From the NCBI GenBank assembly GCA_002381045.1, contig DFWT01000088.1, positions 1 to 5,761 on the forward strand: DNA of 5,761 nucleotides, in the 5' to 3' direction. Positions 1 to 5,474 of the stretch are shown here, one piece after another. This DNA is from Rhodoferax sp. UBA4127 (lineage in GTDB: Bacteria; Pseudomonadota; Gammaproteobacteria; Burkholderiales; Burkholderiaceae_C). The position numbers and the translations under genes were made by a program. A model generated the notes under the pieces. It worked only from the letters and a program-made list of their open reading frames with translations, was not told the origin of the DNA and made no database searches. Every line of letters starts with the position of its first letter. Position 1 is the stretch's first letter.

Positions 1-961
1 AGAGGCTTTTGCACTTCTGGATACTGGCGATGTGCGCTGGCGTCGGGCGGCAGAAAAAGCCCTCAAGGTGGTGGACAAGCCGATTCCGCTGCTGATTCAG
101 GGTGAGTCAGGTGTGGGCAAAGAACTCTTCGCCCGTGCTGTGCACGCCAGTGGGCCACGCCGCCACATGCCGTTTGTCGCCATCAACTGTGCGGCGGTAC
201 CTGAGAACCTGATTGAAGCCGAGCTGTTTGGCTACAGCCCCGGTGCGTTTACCGGTGCCCGGCGCGAGGGCAGCCAGGGCCGCTTGCGTGAAGCTCACGG
301 AGGCACCTTGTTTTTGGACGAAATCGGTGACATGCCGTTGAGCCTGCAGGGCCGTTTGCTGCGCGCCCTGCAAGAACGCCAGGTTAGCCCGCTGGGTGGC
401 GGGCCAGAGGTGACGGTGGACTTTGCCTTGATCTGCGCGACCCACTGCAAATTGCGCGAGGCCGCAGCACAAGGGCGGTTTCGCAGTGATTTGTTTTACC
501 GCATCAATGGTTTGATGGTGCAACTGCCCGCTTTGCGCGAACGTACGGATTTTGTGACCCTGACCGGCCACCTACTGGCGGACCTGAATCCGCAGCGCAG
601 CATTCATGTGACACCAAGCTTACTGGAGCGCCTGGGCCGCCACGTTTGGCCCGGCAACCTGCGCCAATACGCCAATGCCTTGCGCACGGCAAGCGCCATG
701 CTGGAGCCGCACGATACCTGCATTGACTGGCAGCACCTGTCGGACGACTTGCTGGAAGACCTGTCCGATCAGGAAGCCAAAGCCCATGTGCATCGAGCCA
801 TGGTCCCTGAGCCATCACCGAAAGCGGCTGACACACAGAACCTGGCACAACTGTCTCAAGTTGCGATGCAACAGGCGCTTGACCATTGCGGCGGCAACAT
901 GTCGCAGGCGGCGCGGCGCCTGGGCATCAGTCGCCAGACCTTATATCGCAAGTTGGGTTGA
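1..961 (+). CDS. AcoR-type sigma-54-dependent transcriptional activator, C-terminal part (5' end outside window)
   Basis: The reading frame is open from base 2 and has no natural start inside the window, so the gene is cut at the left edge; 319 codons are visible. It encodes the AAA+ ATPase core that remodels sigma-54 RNA polymerase, followed by a DNA-binding domain. Visible motifs (residues counted from base 2) are Walker A GESGVGKE at 34-41, the sigma-54 contact loop GAFTGA at 81-86, Walker B GGTLFLDEIGD at 100-110, the arginine-finger region GRFRSDLFYRIN at about 158-169 and the sensor II motif WPGNLRQ at 216-222. A Fis-type helix-turn-helix occupies about 284-319, with recognition helix GISRQTLYRKLG. 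All core motifs look intact, so the visible part should be functional. The sequence before Walker A and the shape of the C-terminus resemble the AcoR (acetoin regulator) family, in which a GAF sensor domain would precede the window. The missing N-terminus means the inducer cannot be inferred. The gene converges on the cyclase gene 74 bp away. Confidence 0.93.
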   Translation, partial: EAFALLDTGDVRWRRAAEKALKVVDKPIPLLIQGESGVGKELFARAVHASGPRRHMPFVAINCAAVPENLIEAELFGYSPGAFTGARREGSQGRLREAHGGTLFLDEIGDMPLSLQGRLLRALQERQVSPLGGGPEVTVDFALICATHCKLREAAAQGRFRSDLFYRINGLMVQLPALRERTDFVTLTGHLLADLNPQRSIHVTPSLLERLGRHVWPGNLRQYANALRTASAMLEPHDTCIDWQHLSDDLLEDLSDQEAKAHVHRAMVPEPSPKAADTQNLAQLSQVAMQQALDHCGGNMSQAARRLGISRQTLYRKLG

Positions 962-984
962 TTTGAACTGCTGGATTGATACTA

Positions 985-1031
985 TTTATATAGCTGCTCG
1001 CGCTTTATTTATAAGGTCTGGCGCCTGATTT
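985..1031. repeat. Intergenic repeat-like inverted element between convergent genes
   Basis: The 74-bp gap between two converging stop codons contains TAGCTGCTCGCGC, an AT-rich centre, and a second GCGC. CTTTA (1003-1007) can pair with TAAGG (1012-1016, one G-U pair) around a TTTA loop, and GCGC at 1000-1003 faces GCGC at 1021-1024 across the centre; the two pairings share base 1003 and compete there. From memory, intergenic elements of the form AGCTGCTYGCGCTT ... AAGCGCTAG are common in Comamonadaceae genomes, and this looks like a degenerate copy. It may serve as a bidirectional terminator, but there is no long U-tract on either strand. The identification rests on recognition, not on a search. 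Confidence 0.5.
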
Positions 1032-1035
1032 ATGC

Positions 1036-3438
1036 CTATCTTCCAGTGGCAAACACCACATGATTGCGGCCCTGCGCTTTGGCCTGGTACATCGCGGAGT
1101 CGGCCAGCACCATCTTGGCTTCCATGTCGGTAGCGCCGGGTTCAACCAGAACGCCACCCATGCTTGCGGTGCATTGGTGGGTGAGCACTGTTGGGTTGGC
1201 TTGTGTGTCTTGTTTGGTCAGCACATAGGGTTCAGCCAAGCGGGCGCGAATTTTTTCGGCCACCGCGTGCGCTTGGGTTTCTGACAGTTCGGCATCTGCG
1301 TCAAGCTCGCTGAGCATCACCACAAATTCATCACCACCGATGCGAGCCACTGTGTCCATTTCGCGTACGCTGGCCTTGAGCCGGTTGGCCACCTCAATCA
1401 GCAGCAAATCACCCATGGCGTGGCCGTGGGCGTCGTTGAGCGGTTTGAAGTTGTCCAAGTCCAGAAACATCAGCGCGCCAAAGCGGCCACTGCGCCGGAT
1501 GGCCAGCAGAGCTTGACTCAGGCGGTCATTCAACAGACGCCGGTTTGGCAAGTTGGTCAGTGCATCAAAAAAAGCCAGTTGATGAATGCGCTCTTCCATT
1601 TCCTTGCGTCGTGTGATGTCGGAAAACAGCGCCACATACTGTTGGGTCACACCCTGGGGGTCGCGTACGGCACTGATGTTCAAAATCTCCGGGTGAATCT
1701 CACCGGTCTTGCGCCGGTTCCAGATTTCGCCGCTCCAGATGCCCTCTGTAGCAAGGGTTTGCCACATTTCCTTATAAAACGCAGCATCCTGGCGCCCAGA
1801 CTTGAGGATGCTGGGGGTTTGGCCAATGACTTCCTCGCGGCTGTAGCCAGTAATGCGGCAAAAAGCTTCATTCACCTCCAGTATCTTGCCGTCTGCGCTG
1901 GTGATGGTGATTCCTTCATGGGCGTAGTCAAACACATTGGCAGCCAGCCGCACACGCAATTGCGCGAGTTTGGCCTCGGTGACATCCTGCAATGAGCCAT
2001 ACAGCCGCACCACGGAGCCATACTCGTCCACCTCGACCTCGCCACGGACCACACAGAAGCGCTGGCTGCCATCGGGGCGGATGATGGTCATCTCCAGTTC
2101 ATAGGGTCTGTGGTGGGCGATGGCATCGGCCACGGCGTCACGCCAGCGCAGCAGATCAGGGCTGAGATAGAGCTTTTCCTGTTCGGCAAACGACGGTGCT
2201 TGATCGGAAAACTCAAGCTGAAAAATCTCGAACAATTCTTCAGACCAGGTCACTTTGTCGGTTTCCAGCTCCCACTGCCAACTGCCCAGATGTGCCACCC
2301 TCTCGGTGCGTGCCAGCATGGCATGCTGGCGCTGCAAGGTGCTTTGCTGCTCAGCCACTCGGACCAGCAGCCCGTTGAAGCCTTCCACCAGGGCGCCAAT
2401 TTCGTCTCTGCCGATCGGCGTCAGCGGGACGAGCGCGTCACCAGAGTGAGTTCGCTCCGTCAAAGCCTTGATGGTTGACAGCGCCGGGTTGAGCAATTTG
2501 CTGAGCAACCACCAGGTGAGCGCAGCGGCAAACAAGGTCAGCAGCGCGGTGGCGGCCAGCATGCGTTGCTCCATCTCGTGGATGGGTGCGAACGCTTCGT
2601 CGGTGGGCAGCATCACCGACAAAACCCAACCGCTGGGGTGGAGGCGTTTGTCGGTGGCCAACACTTCGATGCCAAGCGGATTCTTAAAAACCTGCGTGCC
2701 TTCAAAGCCAGCCAAAAAGCGGTCAATCGCCGGGATTCCACCGATCGCGGGCAATGGCTCAAAGATGCGCTTTTTGTCCGATGCCGTGATCACTAGCCGG
2801 CGCTGTGGGTCAAGAAGCAGATAGCCACCAGTTTCACCGTAATGACCTTCGCTGATGACGCTGAGAAAGCTGGGTTGGCTCAAATCTGTCATGCCCACCA
2901 AGGCGCCAATGACTTCGCCCTTTGGGTTGTGAATAGGTGCGGCGATGCCAAACGCCGGGGCGTTCAAAGCCCGACTTAAAGTGGGATGCCCAATCGTGGC
3001 TTTGTTCTGGCTGAGCGCCTGCATGATGAAATCTTGGTTGGCCAGATCGCTTGCACCTTGACCCCTGCTGCCCGGTGTATCTGCCAATACTTGGCCCTGC
3101 GGGTTGACCACAAAGGCGCCACCGTTAAACAGTCCTTGCAAGCTCACGCTTTGGTTCAGTCTGTTTTGCAAATCGGCGCTTGGCTTCATTTGTGCCAGGG
3201 AGATCTGTTGCGCCACCTTGCCCAGCGCTGCCAAACGGTCTTCTAGGCCTTGGTTGACAAATTGGCTGAGCAGGTTCAACGCCGAGCTTTGCTGCTGGCC
3301 CAGCCCACGTTGCATGTCGGCGTGCAGCATCCGGCTGGTCATGAACGACAAGCCCCACAGGCTGACGATGAAGACAGCAATGGTGAACAGGGTCACCCGG
3401 GTTTTGAGCGAGTGCCGTTGAAAGTGGCCGGCAAGCAT
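1036..3438 (-). CDS. Membrane-bound diguanylate cyclase, Cache-HAMP-PAS-PAS-GGDEF
   Basis: An 800-residue inner-membrane sensor predicted to make cyclic di-GMP from two GTP. A first membrane segment (about 14-33) and a second (about 294-313) flank a periplasmic Cache-type ligand-binding region (about 35-290). A HAMP linker follows (about 313-365), then two PAS domains (about 383-493 and 500-610) and the GGDEF domain (about 620-797). The catalytic motif GGDEF is exact at 701-705. The metal-binding stretch FLDLDNFK is at 658-665. The inhibitory-site motif RxxD is present as REMD at 692-695, exactly five residues before GGDEF, so product feedback inhibition is expected. There is no EAL domain, so this is a synthase only. 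The ATG at 3438 is the first start codon after an in-frame upstream TGA; no strong Shine-Dalgarno sequence precedes it, so translation may be weak. The gene lies 151 bp downstream of the GAF/Fis regulator on the same strand. The ligand is unknown, and I see nothing that ties the protein to aldehyde metabolism. Confidence 0.95.
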   Translation of the reverse strand: MLAGHFQRHSLKTRVTLFTIAVFIVSLWGLSFMTSRMLHADMQRGLGQQQSSALNLLSQFVNQGLEDRLAALGKVAQQISLAQMKPSADLQNRLNQSVSLQGLFNGGAFVVNPQGQVLADTPGSRGQGASDLANQDFIMQALSQNKATIGHPTLSRALNAPAFGIAAPIHNPKGEVIGALVGMTDLSQPSFLSVISEGHYGETGGYLLLDPQRRLVITASDKKRIFEPLPAIGGIPAIDRFLAGFEGTQVFKNPLGIEVLATDKRLHPSGWVLSVMLPTDEAFAPIHEMEQRMLAATALLTLFAAALTWWLLSKLLNPALSTIKALTERTHSGDALVPLTPIGRDEIGALVEGFNGLLVRVAEQQSTLQRQHAMLARTERVAHLGSWQWELETDKVTWSEELFEIFQLEFSDQAPSFAEQEKLYLSPDLLRWRDAVADAIAHHRPYELEMTIIRPDGSQRFCVVRGEVEVDEYGSVVRLYGSLQDVTEAKLAQLRVRLAANVFDYAHEGITITSADGKILEVNEAFCRITGYSREEVIGQTPSILKSGRQDAAFYKEMWQTLATEGIWSGEIWNRRKTGEIHPEILNISAVRDPQGVTQQYVALFSDITRRKEMEERIHQLAFFDALTNLPNRRLLNDRLSQALLAIRRSGRFGALMFLDLDNFKPLNDAHGHAMGDLLLIEVANRLKASVREMDTVARIGGDEFVVMLSELDADAELSETQAHAVAEKIRARLAEPYVLTKQDTQANPTVLTHQCTASMGGVLVEPGATDMEAKMVLADSAMYQAKAQGRNHVVFATGR

Positions 3439-3545
3439 GAAATTGATGGTAACGCCGACCCAGGGAAAATACCAAGTTCAGGTGGGCTGAACAGGAACCA
3501 AATGTAACTGTGGTGCCCATCGAGGTACCCGTCACGGGTTACTAA

Positions 3546-3561
3546 AACTTCATATGAAGTT
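3546..3561. promoter_or_regulatory. Perfect 16-bp palindrome, candidate operator
   Basis: AACTTCATATGAAGTT reads identically on both strands over all 16 bases and symmetry ends at the next pair. It lies about 108 bp upstream of the cyclase start and outside any gene. A perfect dyad without a spacer suits a homodimeric DNA-binding protein better than an RNA hairpin, because as RNA it would leave almost no loop. Which regulator binds is not evident. Confidence 0.45.
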
Positions 3562-3573
3562 GAGGCAATTGCT

Positions 3574-3589
3574 GCCAACGACCGTTGGC
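3574..3589 (-). terminator. Hairpin immediately after the stop codon of the GAF/Fis regulator
   Basis: GCCAACG and CGTTGGC are perfect 7-bp complementary arms separated by two bases, directly abutting the regulator's TAG stop on the minus strand. In RNA it would form a six-pair stem with a four-base loop. No U-run follows (the next bases are AGCAATTG), so it is not a textbook intrinsic terminator. It could attenuate read-through into the cyclase or protect the 3' end of the message. Confidence 0.4.
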
Positions 3590-4696
3590 CTAAGCGCCAG
3601 ATTTCTGGCCAAGCTTGCGGTAGAGCGTGGCACGGCCGATGCCCAAAGCGCGCGCGGCCTGCCCGACATTGCCTCGGGCGTCTTCCAGGGCTTTGCGGAT
3701 CATGGATGCCTCCATGTCGCGCAAGGGCAGCGCACCTGGGGCGTCGCCAGGCAGAGGCTTGGCCACCTTGCCACTTGCAATCACCTGCGCTTGAAGCCGC
3801 AACCCGCTCCATAAGGGGAGTTCCAGCAGTTTGTCTGGCCATCTGGCGGCATCAAACAGTTGCACGTAGGGCAGGCCAAACAACTCGCTGGCGTGCACCA
3901 GAGGCTGGTTGGTGGTGTTCAAGCCTGGCACCAGTTGCCGCGCCACCGGGTTGGCGCCCAGCACCCAGCCTTCCGCATCCACGCTAAGCAGCCCATCCGC
4001 GTCACTGCCCATGGCATTGCCCGGCCAGTTCAGGCGTAAGAGCAAGGCGTGTCTCTGGCCAATCACCAGTGCGTTTTCGATCTTTCTGGCGCTTTGGGTC
4101 ACCAAGTGGGTCAGTTCAGGACGCTCCTGGGTATCGACTCCGGTGACATCGAGCATGCCGGCGCAGGACCCATCTGGCGCAAAGATGGGGGCGCCTGCGC
4201 AACTGTAGGCGGACGTGGCGTCAAAGAAGTGCTCGCCTCGGTGCAACCAGACCGGTTGCATTTCGGCCAAGGTGGCGCCAATCGCGGTGGTGCCCATGCG
4301 CATTTCAGACAAATCCGTGCCCACCCGGGTGAGCAGATGGGCCCGTGGGTCGCTGTGGTCAATGGCACCCTGGGCATCCACCACGACACCTTGGGCGTTG
4401 GTCAGGATGACAAAGTAACGTGTGTTGACGATGGCGCGTGCCAAGTGGTTCATGGTGGGCGCTGCCACATTGACCAATTGCGCATTGGACTCCTGGGTGC
4501 GGCTCGCCAGACTGCTTGAACAAAGCTCGAATTCCACAGGTGTATCCGGGCGCAGGCCGGCCGCCAGACAACGCTGCCAAGATCGCTCAATCCAATGTGC
4601 CAGCGATGCGCCAGCAGGCGCGTTGTGGCCATCAAGCAGCCGCTTGCGCGCCAGCGCAATCGCGGTCAGTCGAGGGGTGAGGGCGGTTGCGGGCAT
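3590..4696 (-). CDS. AcoR-like GAF/Fis transcriptional regulator lacking the AAA+ domain
   Basis: A 368-residue predicted cytoplasmic regulator. The N-terminus has the AcoR-family signature SWQRCLAAGL (39-48). A GAF sensor domain covers about 75-215 and shows family hallmarks: GTDLSEMRMGTTAIG (126-140), then a GEHFF ... SCAGAPIFAPDG segment (154-176) and a GMLDVTG strand (180-186). A PAS-like segment follows (about 222-290, with LLSVDAEGWVLGANPVAR). The chain then goes straight to a Fis-type helix-turn-helix (about 325-363, GIGRATLYRKLG). No Walker A, GAFTGA or Walker B motif occurs, and full AcoR proteins run to well over 600 residues, so the entire AAA+ module is absent. The frame is continuous with no sign of decay. 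I chose the ATG at 4696; extending 26 codons to a TTG at 4774 adds residues unlike the family. It is divergent from the ferredoxin/AOR operon, so it is the best candidate for that operon's regulator. Its inducer, and whether it activates or represses, are unknown. Confidence 0.88.
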   Translation of the reverse strand: MPATALTPRLTAIALARKRLLDGHNAPAGASLAHWIERSWQRCLAAGLRPDTPVEFELCSSSLASRTQESNAQLVNVAAPTMNHLARAIVNTRYFVILTNAQGVVVDAQGAIDHSDPRAHLLTRVGTDLSEMRMGTTAIGATLAEMQPVWLHRGEHFFDATSAYSCAGAPIFAPDGSCAGMLDVTGVDTQERPELTHLVTQSARKIENALVIGQRHALLLRLNWPGNAMGSDADGLLSVDAEGWVLGANPVARQLVPGLNTTNQPLVHASELFGLPYVQLFDAARWPDKLLELPLWSGLRLQAQVIASGKVAKPLPGDAPGALPLRDMEASMIRKALEDARGNVGQAARALGIGRATLYRKLGQKSGA

Positions 4697-4805
4697 AGGT
4701 GCAGTCTCAAGCTGCGGGATTGTGAAGCATATTTGCAGTCCACAAAACCCATGCTGCCGCCCGACCCACCGCAACGTCCAATTGCCAGCCCGGCCATTTG
4801 CCTTG

Positions 4806-4818
4806 TCTCATTTTGAGA
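4806..4818. promoter_or_regulatory. Inverted repeat TCTCA-N3-TGAGA, candidate regulator-binding site
   Basis: TCTCA (4806-4810) and TGAGA (4814-4818) are perfect complementary arms around TTT. One further matching pair (T4804/A4820) lies outside a single mismatch. It sits about 150 bp upstream of the aorA start, a distance typical for an upstream activating site, and about 110 bp upstream of the divergent regulator. Short dyads of this size suit Fis-type dimeric helix-turn-helix proteins. That the neighbouring regulator binds here is inference. Confidence 0.45.
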
Positions 4819-4841
4819 AATTCTGAGTGCTGAAGCGGCAA

Positions 4842-4859
4842 CCTAGGGTTTGCCCTAGG
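4842..4859. promoter_or_regulatory. CCTAGGG-N4-CCCTAGG inverted repeat
   Basis: Perfect 7-bp arms (4842-4848 and 4853-4859) around TTTG, about 105 bp before the aorA start. Each arm contains the palindromic hexamer CCTAGG, so the site can be read as one dyad or as two tandem boxes 12 bp apart. GTTTG (4848-4852) can alternatively pair with CAAAC (4863-4867), which would exclude the first pairing. It may be an operator or, if transcribed, a leader hairpin. Confidence 0.45.
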
Positions 4860-4946
4860 AGTCAAACTTTTTGAAAAATCAACAATCCTATGCAGTCGGT
4901 TTCATAAGCCTTTGCGCTTGAAGCCGCTGATATTTTTACAAATCAA

Positions 4947-4956
4947 CCCTAGGAGA
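4947..4956 (+). promoter_or_regulatory. aorA ribosome binding site overlapping a third CCTAGG box
   Basis: AGGAG at 4951-4955 lies nine bases before the ATG at 4965 and fixes the start. The nine bases CCCTAGGAG (4947-4955) exactly repeat 4853-4861. GAGA (4953-4956) can pair with TCTC (4961-4964), a small hairpin that would cover part of the site. Any protein bound to the CCTAGG box would sit on the start region of the operon. Confidence 0.65.
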
Positions 4957-4964
4957 CTTTTCTC

Positions 4965-5441
4965 ATGCAAAAGGTGTTGCACATCAACGCGGACAAATGC
5001 ACTGGCTGTCTGCAGTGCGAGATGGCGTGTTCATTTGAGAACTACGGCACATTCGCCACAGCCAAATCGCGCATCAAGGTTTTTAACTTTCACCACACCG
5101 GCAAGAAAGTACCTTACACCTGCACCCAGTGTGACGAGGCCTGGTGCCTGCATGCTTGCCCGGTGGAAGCCATCACGGTGGACAAAGCCACTGGCGCCAA
5201 AGTGGTGAATGAAACCACCTGCGTCGGCTGCAAGGTCTGCACCATTGCCTGCCCGTTTGGCACCATCAACTACGTTCAGGAAACCGGCAAGGTGCAAAAG
5301 TGCGACCTGTGCGGTGGCGACCCGGCCTGTGCCGATGCCTGCCCCACCAGCGCCATCACCTTCATTGATGCCAACTGGACCGGCCTAAGCAAGATGGAAC
5401 AGTGGGCTGACAAGCTTGGCAATCAAACTGCCGCTGCCTGA
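4965..5441 (+). CDS. aorA: Four-cluster [4Fe-4S] ferredoxin-like subunit of aldehyde oxidoreductase
   Basis: A 158-residue cytoplasmic iron-sulfur protein with no signal peptide. Its sixteen cysteines fall into four groups of four: 12/15/18/22, 53/56/61/65, 86/89/92/96 and 113/116/122/126. As in DmsB/HycB-type subunits, the groups probably exchange their last cysteines pairwise, giving four [4Fe-4S] clusters in a row. It lies 33 bp upstream of the AOR catalytic gene, with a near-identical ribosome binding site. This gene order and size match AorA of the Aromatoleum tungsten enzyme, which carries electrons from the AorB active site towards the flavin subunit AorC. After the last cysteine a tail of about 30 residues (127-158) includes a likely short helix at about 140-152. 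The strong ribosome binding site supports the ATG at 4965. Similar four-cluster proteins accompany other oxidoreductases, but the adjacent AOR gene makes this assignment firm. Confidence 0.9.
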   Translation: MQKVLHINADKCTGCLQCEMACSFENYGTFATAKSRIKVFNFHHTGKKVPYTCTQCDEAWCLHACPVEAITVDKATGAKVVNETTCVGCKVCTIACPFGTINYVQETGKVQKCDLCGGDPACADACPTSAITFIDANWTGLSKMEQWADKLGNQTAAA

Positions 5442-5460
5442 AACCAAACCACCAAACATT

Positions 5461-5468
5461 TAGGAGAC
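5461..5468 (+). promoter_or_regulatory. aorB ribosome binding site
   Basis: TAGGAGAC at 5461-5468 puts AGGAG eight bases before the ATG at 5475 and supports that start. The same eight bases occur at the aorA site (4950-4957), suggesting matched translation of the two subunits. The 33-bp gap shows no terminator, so the two genes should share one transcript. Confidence 0.75.
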
Positions 5469-5474
5469 ATCACT

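Larger units (their letters stand above)
3439..3589. promoter_or_regulatory. Intergenic region upstream of the cyclase gene, rich in inverted repeats
   Basis: This 151-bp gap separates the stop of the GAF/Fis regulator from the start of the cyclase, both read leftward. It must hold any promoter specific to the cyclase. Besides the hairpin and palindrome listed separately, it contains ACCCGT-C-ACGGGT (3527-3539), and GCAATTGC (3565-3572) is a perfect 8-bp palindrome. I could not find a convincing -35/-10 pair. A TGGCA...TTGC pair on the minus strand (about 3588-3571) is spaced two bases too short for a sigma-54 promoter. Confidence 0.45.
4697..4964. promoter_or_regulatory. Divergent control region between the GAF/Fis regulator and the aor operon
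   Basis: These 268 bp must contain both divergent promoters. I found no GG-N10-GC (-24/-12) sigma-54 promoter on either strand and no good -35/-10 pair with 16-18 bp spacing. The region holds an inverted repeat TCTCA-N3-TGAGA, a CCTAGGG inverted repeat, a third CCTAGG box at the aorA ribosome binding site, and a weaker TTGTG ... CACAA dyad (4720-4745) on the regulator side. The stretch from 4800 to 4964 is more AT-rich than the flanking genes, as expected for a promoter. Confidence 0.6.

Noticed and set aside
1420..1995. Long open frames antisense to the cyclase (also at 2110-2478 and 4049-4519 opposite other genes)
   Set aside because: They are GC-rich shadow frames of strongly recognisable coding genes, with no family-like motifs.
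3590..3900. Frameshift or decayed AAA+ domain as the reason for the short regulator
   Set aside because: The frame from the PAS-like segment to the Fis domain is continuous, and no Walker or GAFTGA remnant appears in the linker, so a clean domain absence fits better than recent decay.
4720..4745. TTGTG ... CACAA dyad as an operator
   Set aside because: The arms are only five bases, and the inner GCA/TGC dyad has a different centre, so chance is a good explanation.
4697..4774. Longer form of the GAF/Fis regulator starting at TTG 4774
   Set aside because: The extra 26 residues are unlike AcoR N-termini, the start codon is weak, and the extension would use up a third of the divergent control region. 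The ATG at 4696 begins right at family-like sequence.
4771..4787. TGGCA...TTGC pair on the minus strand as a sigma-54 promoter for the regulator
   Set aside because: The spacing is two bases too long for -24/-12.
4837..4853. GGCA...TTTGC on the plus strand as a sigma-54 promoter for aorA
   Set aside because: Thirteen bases separate GG and GC where ten are required.
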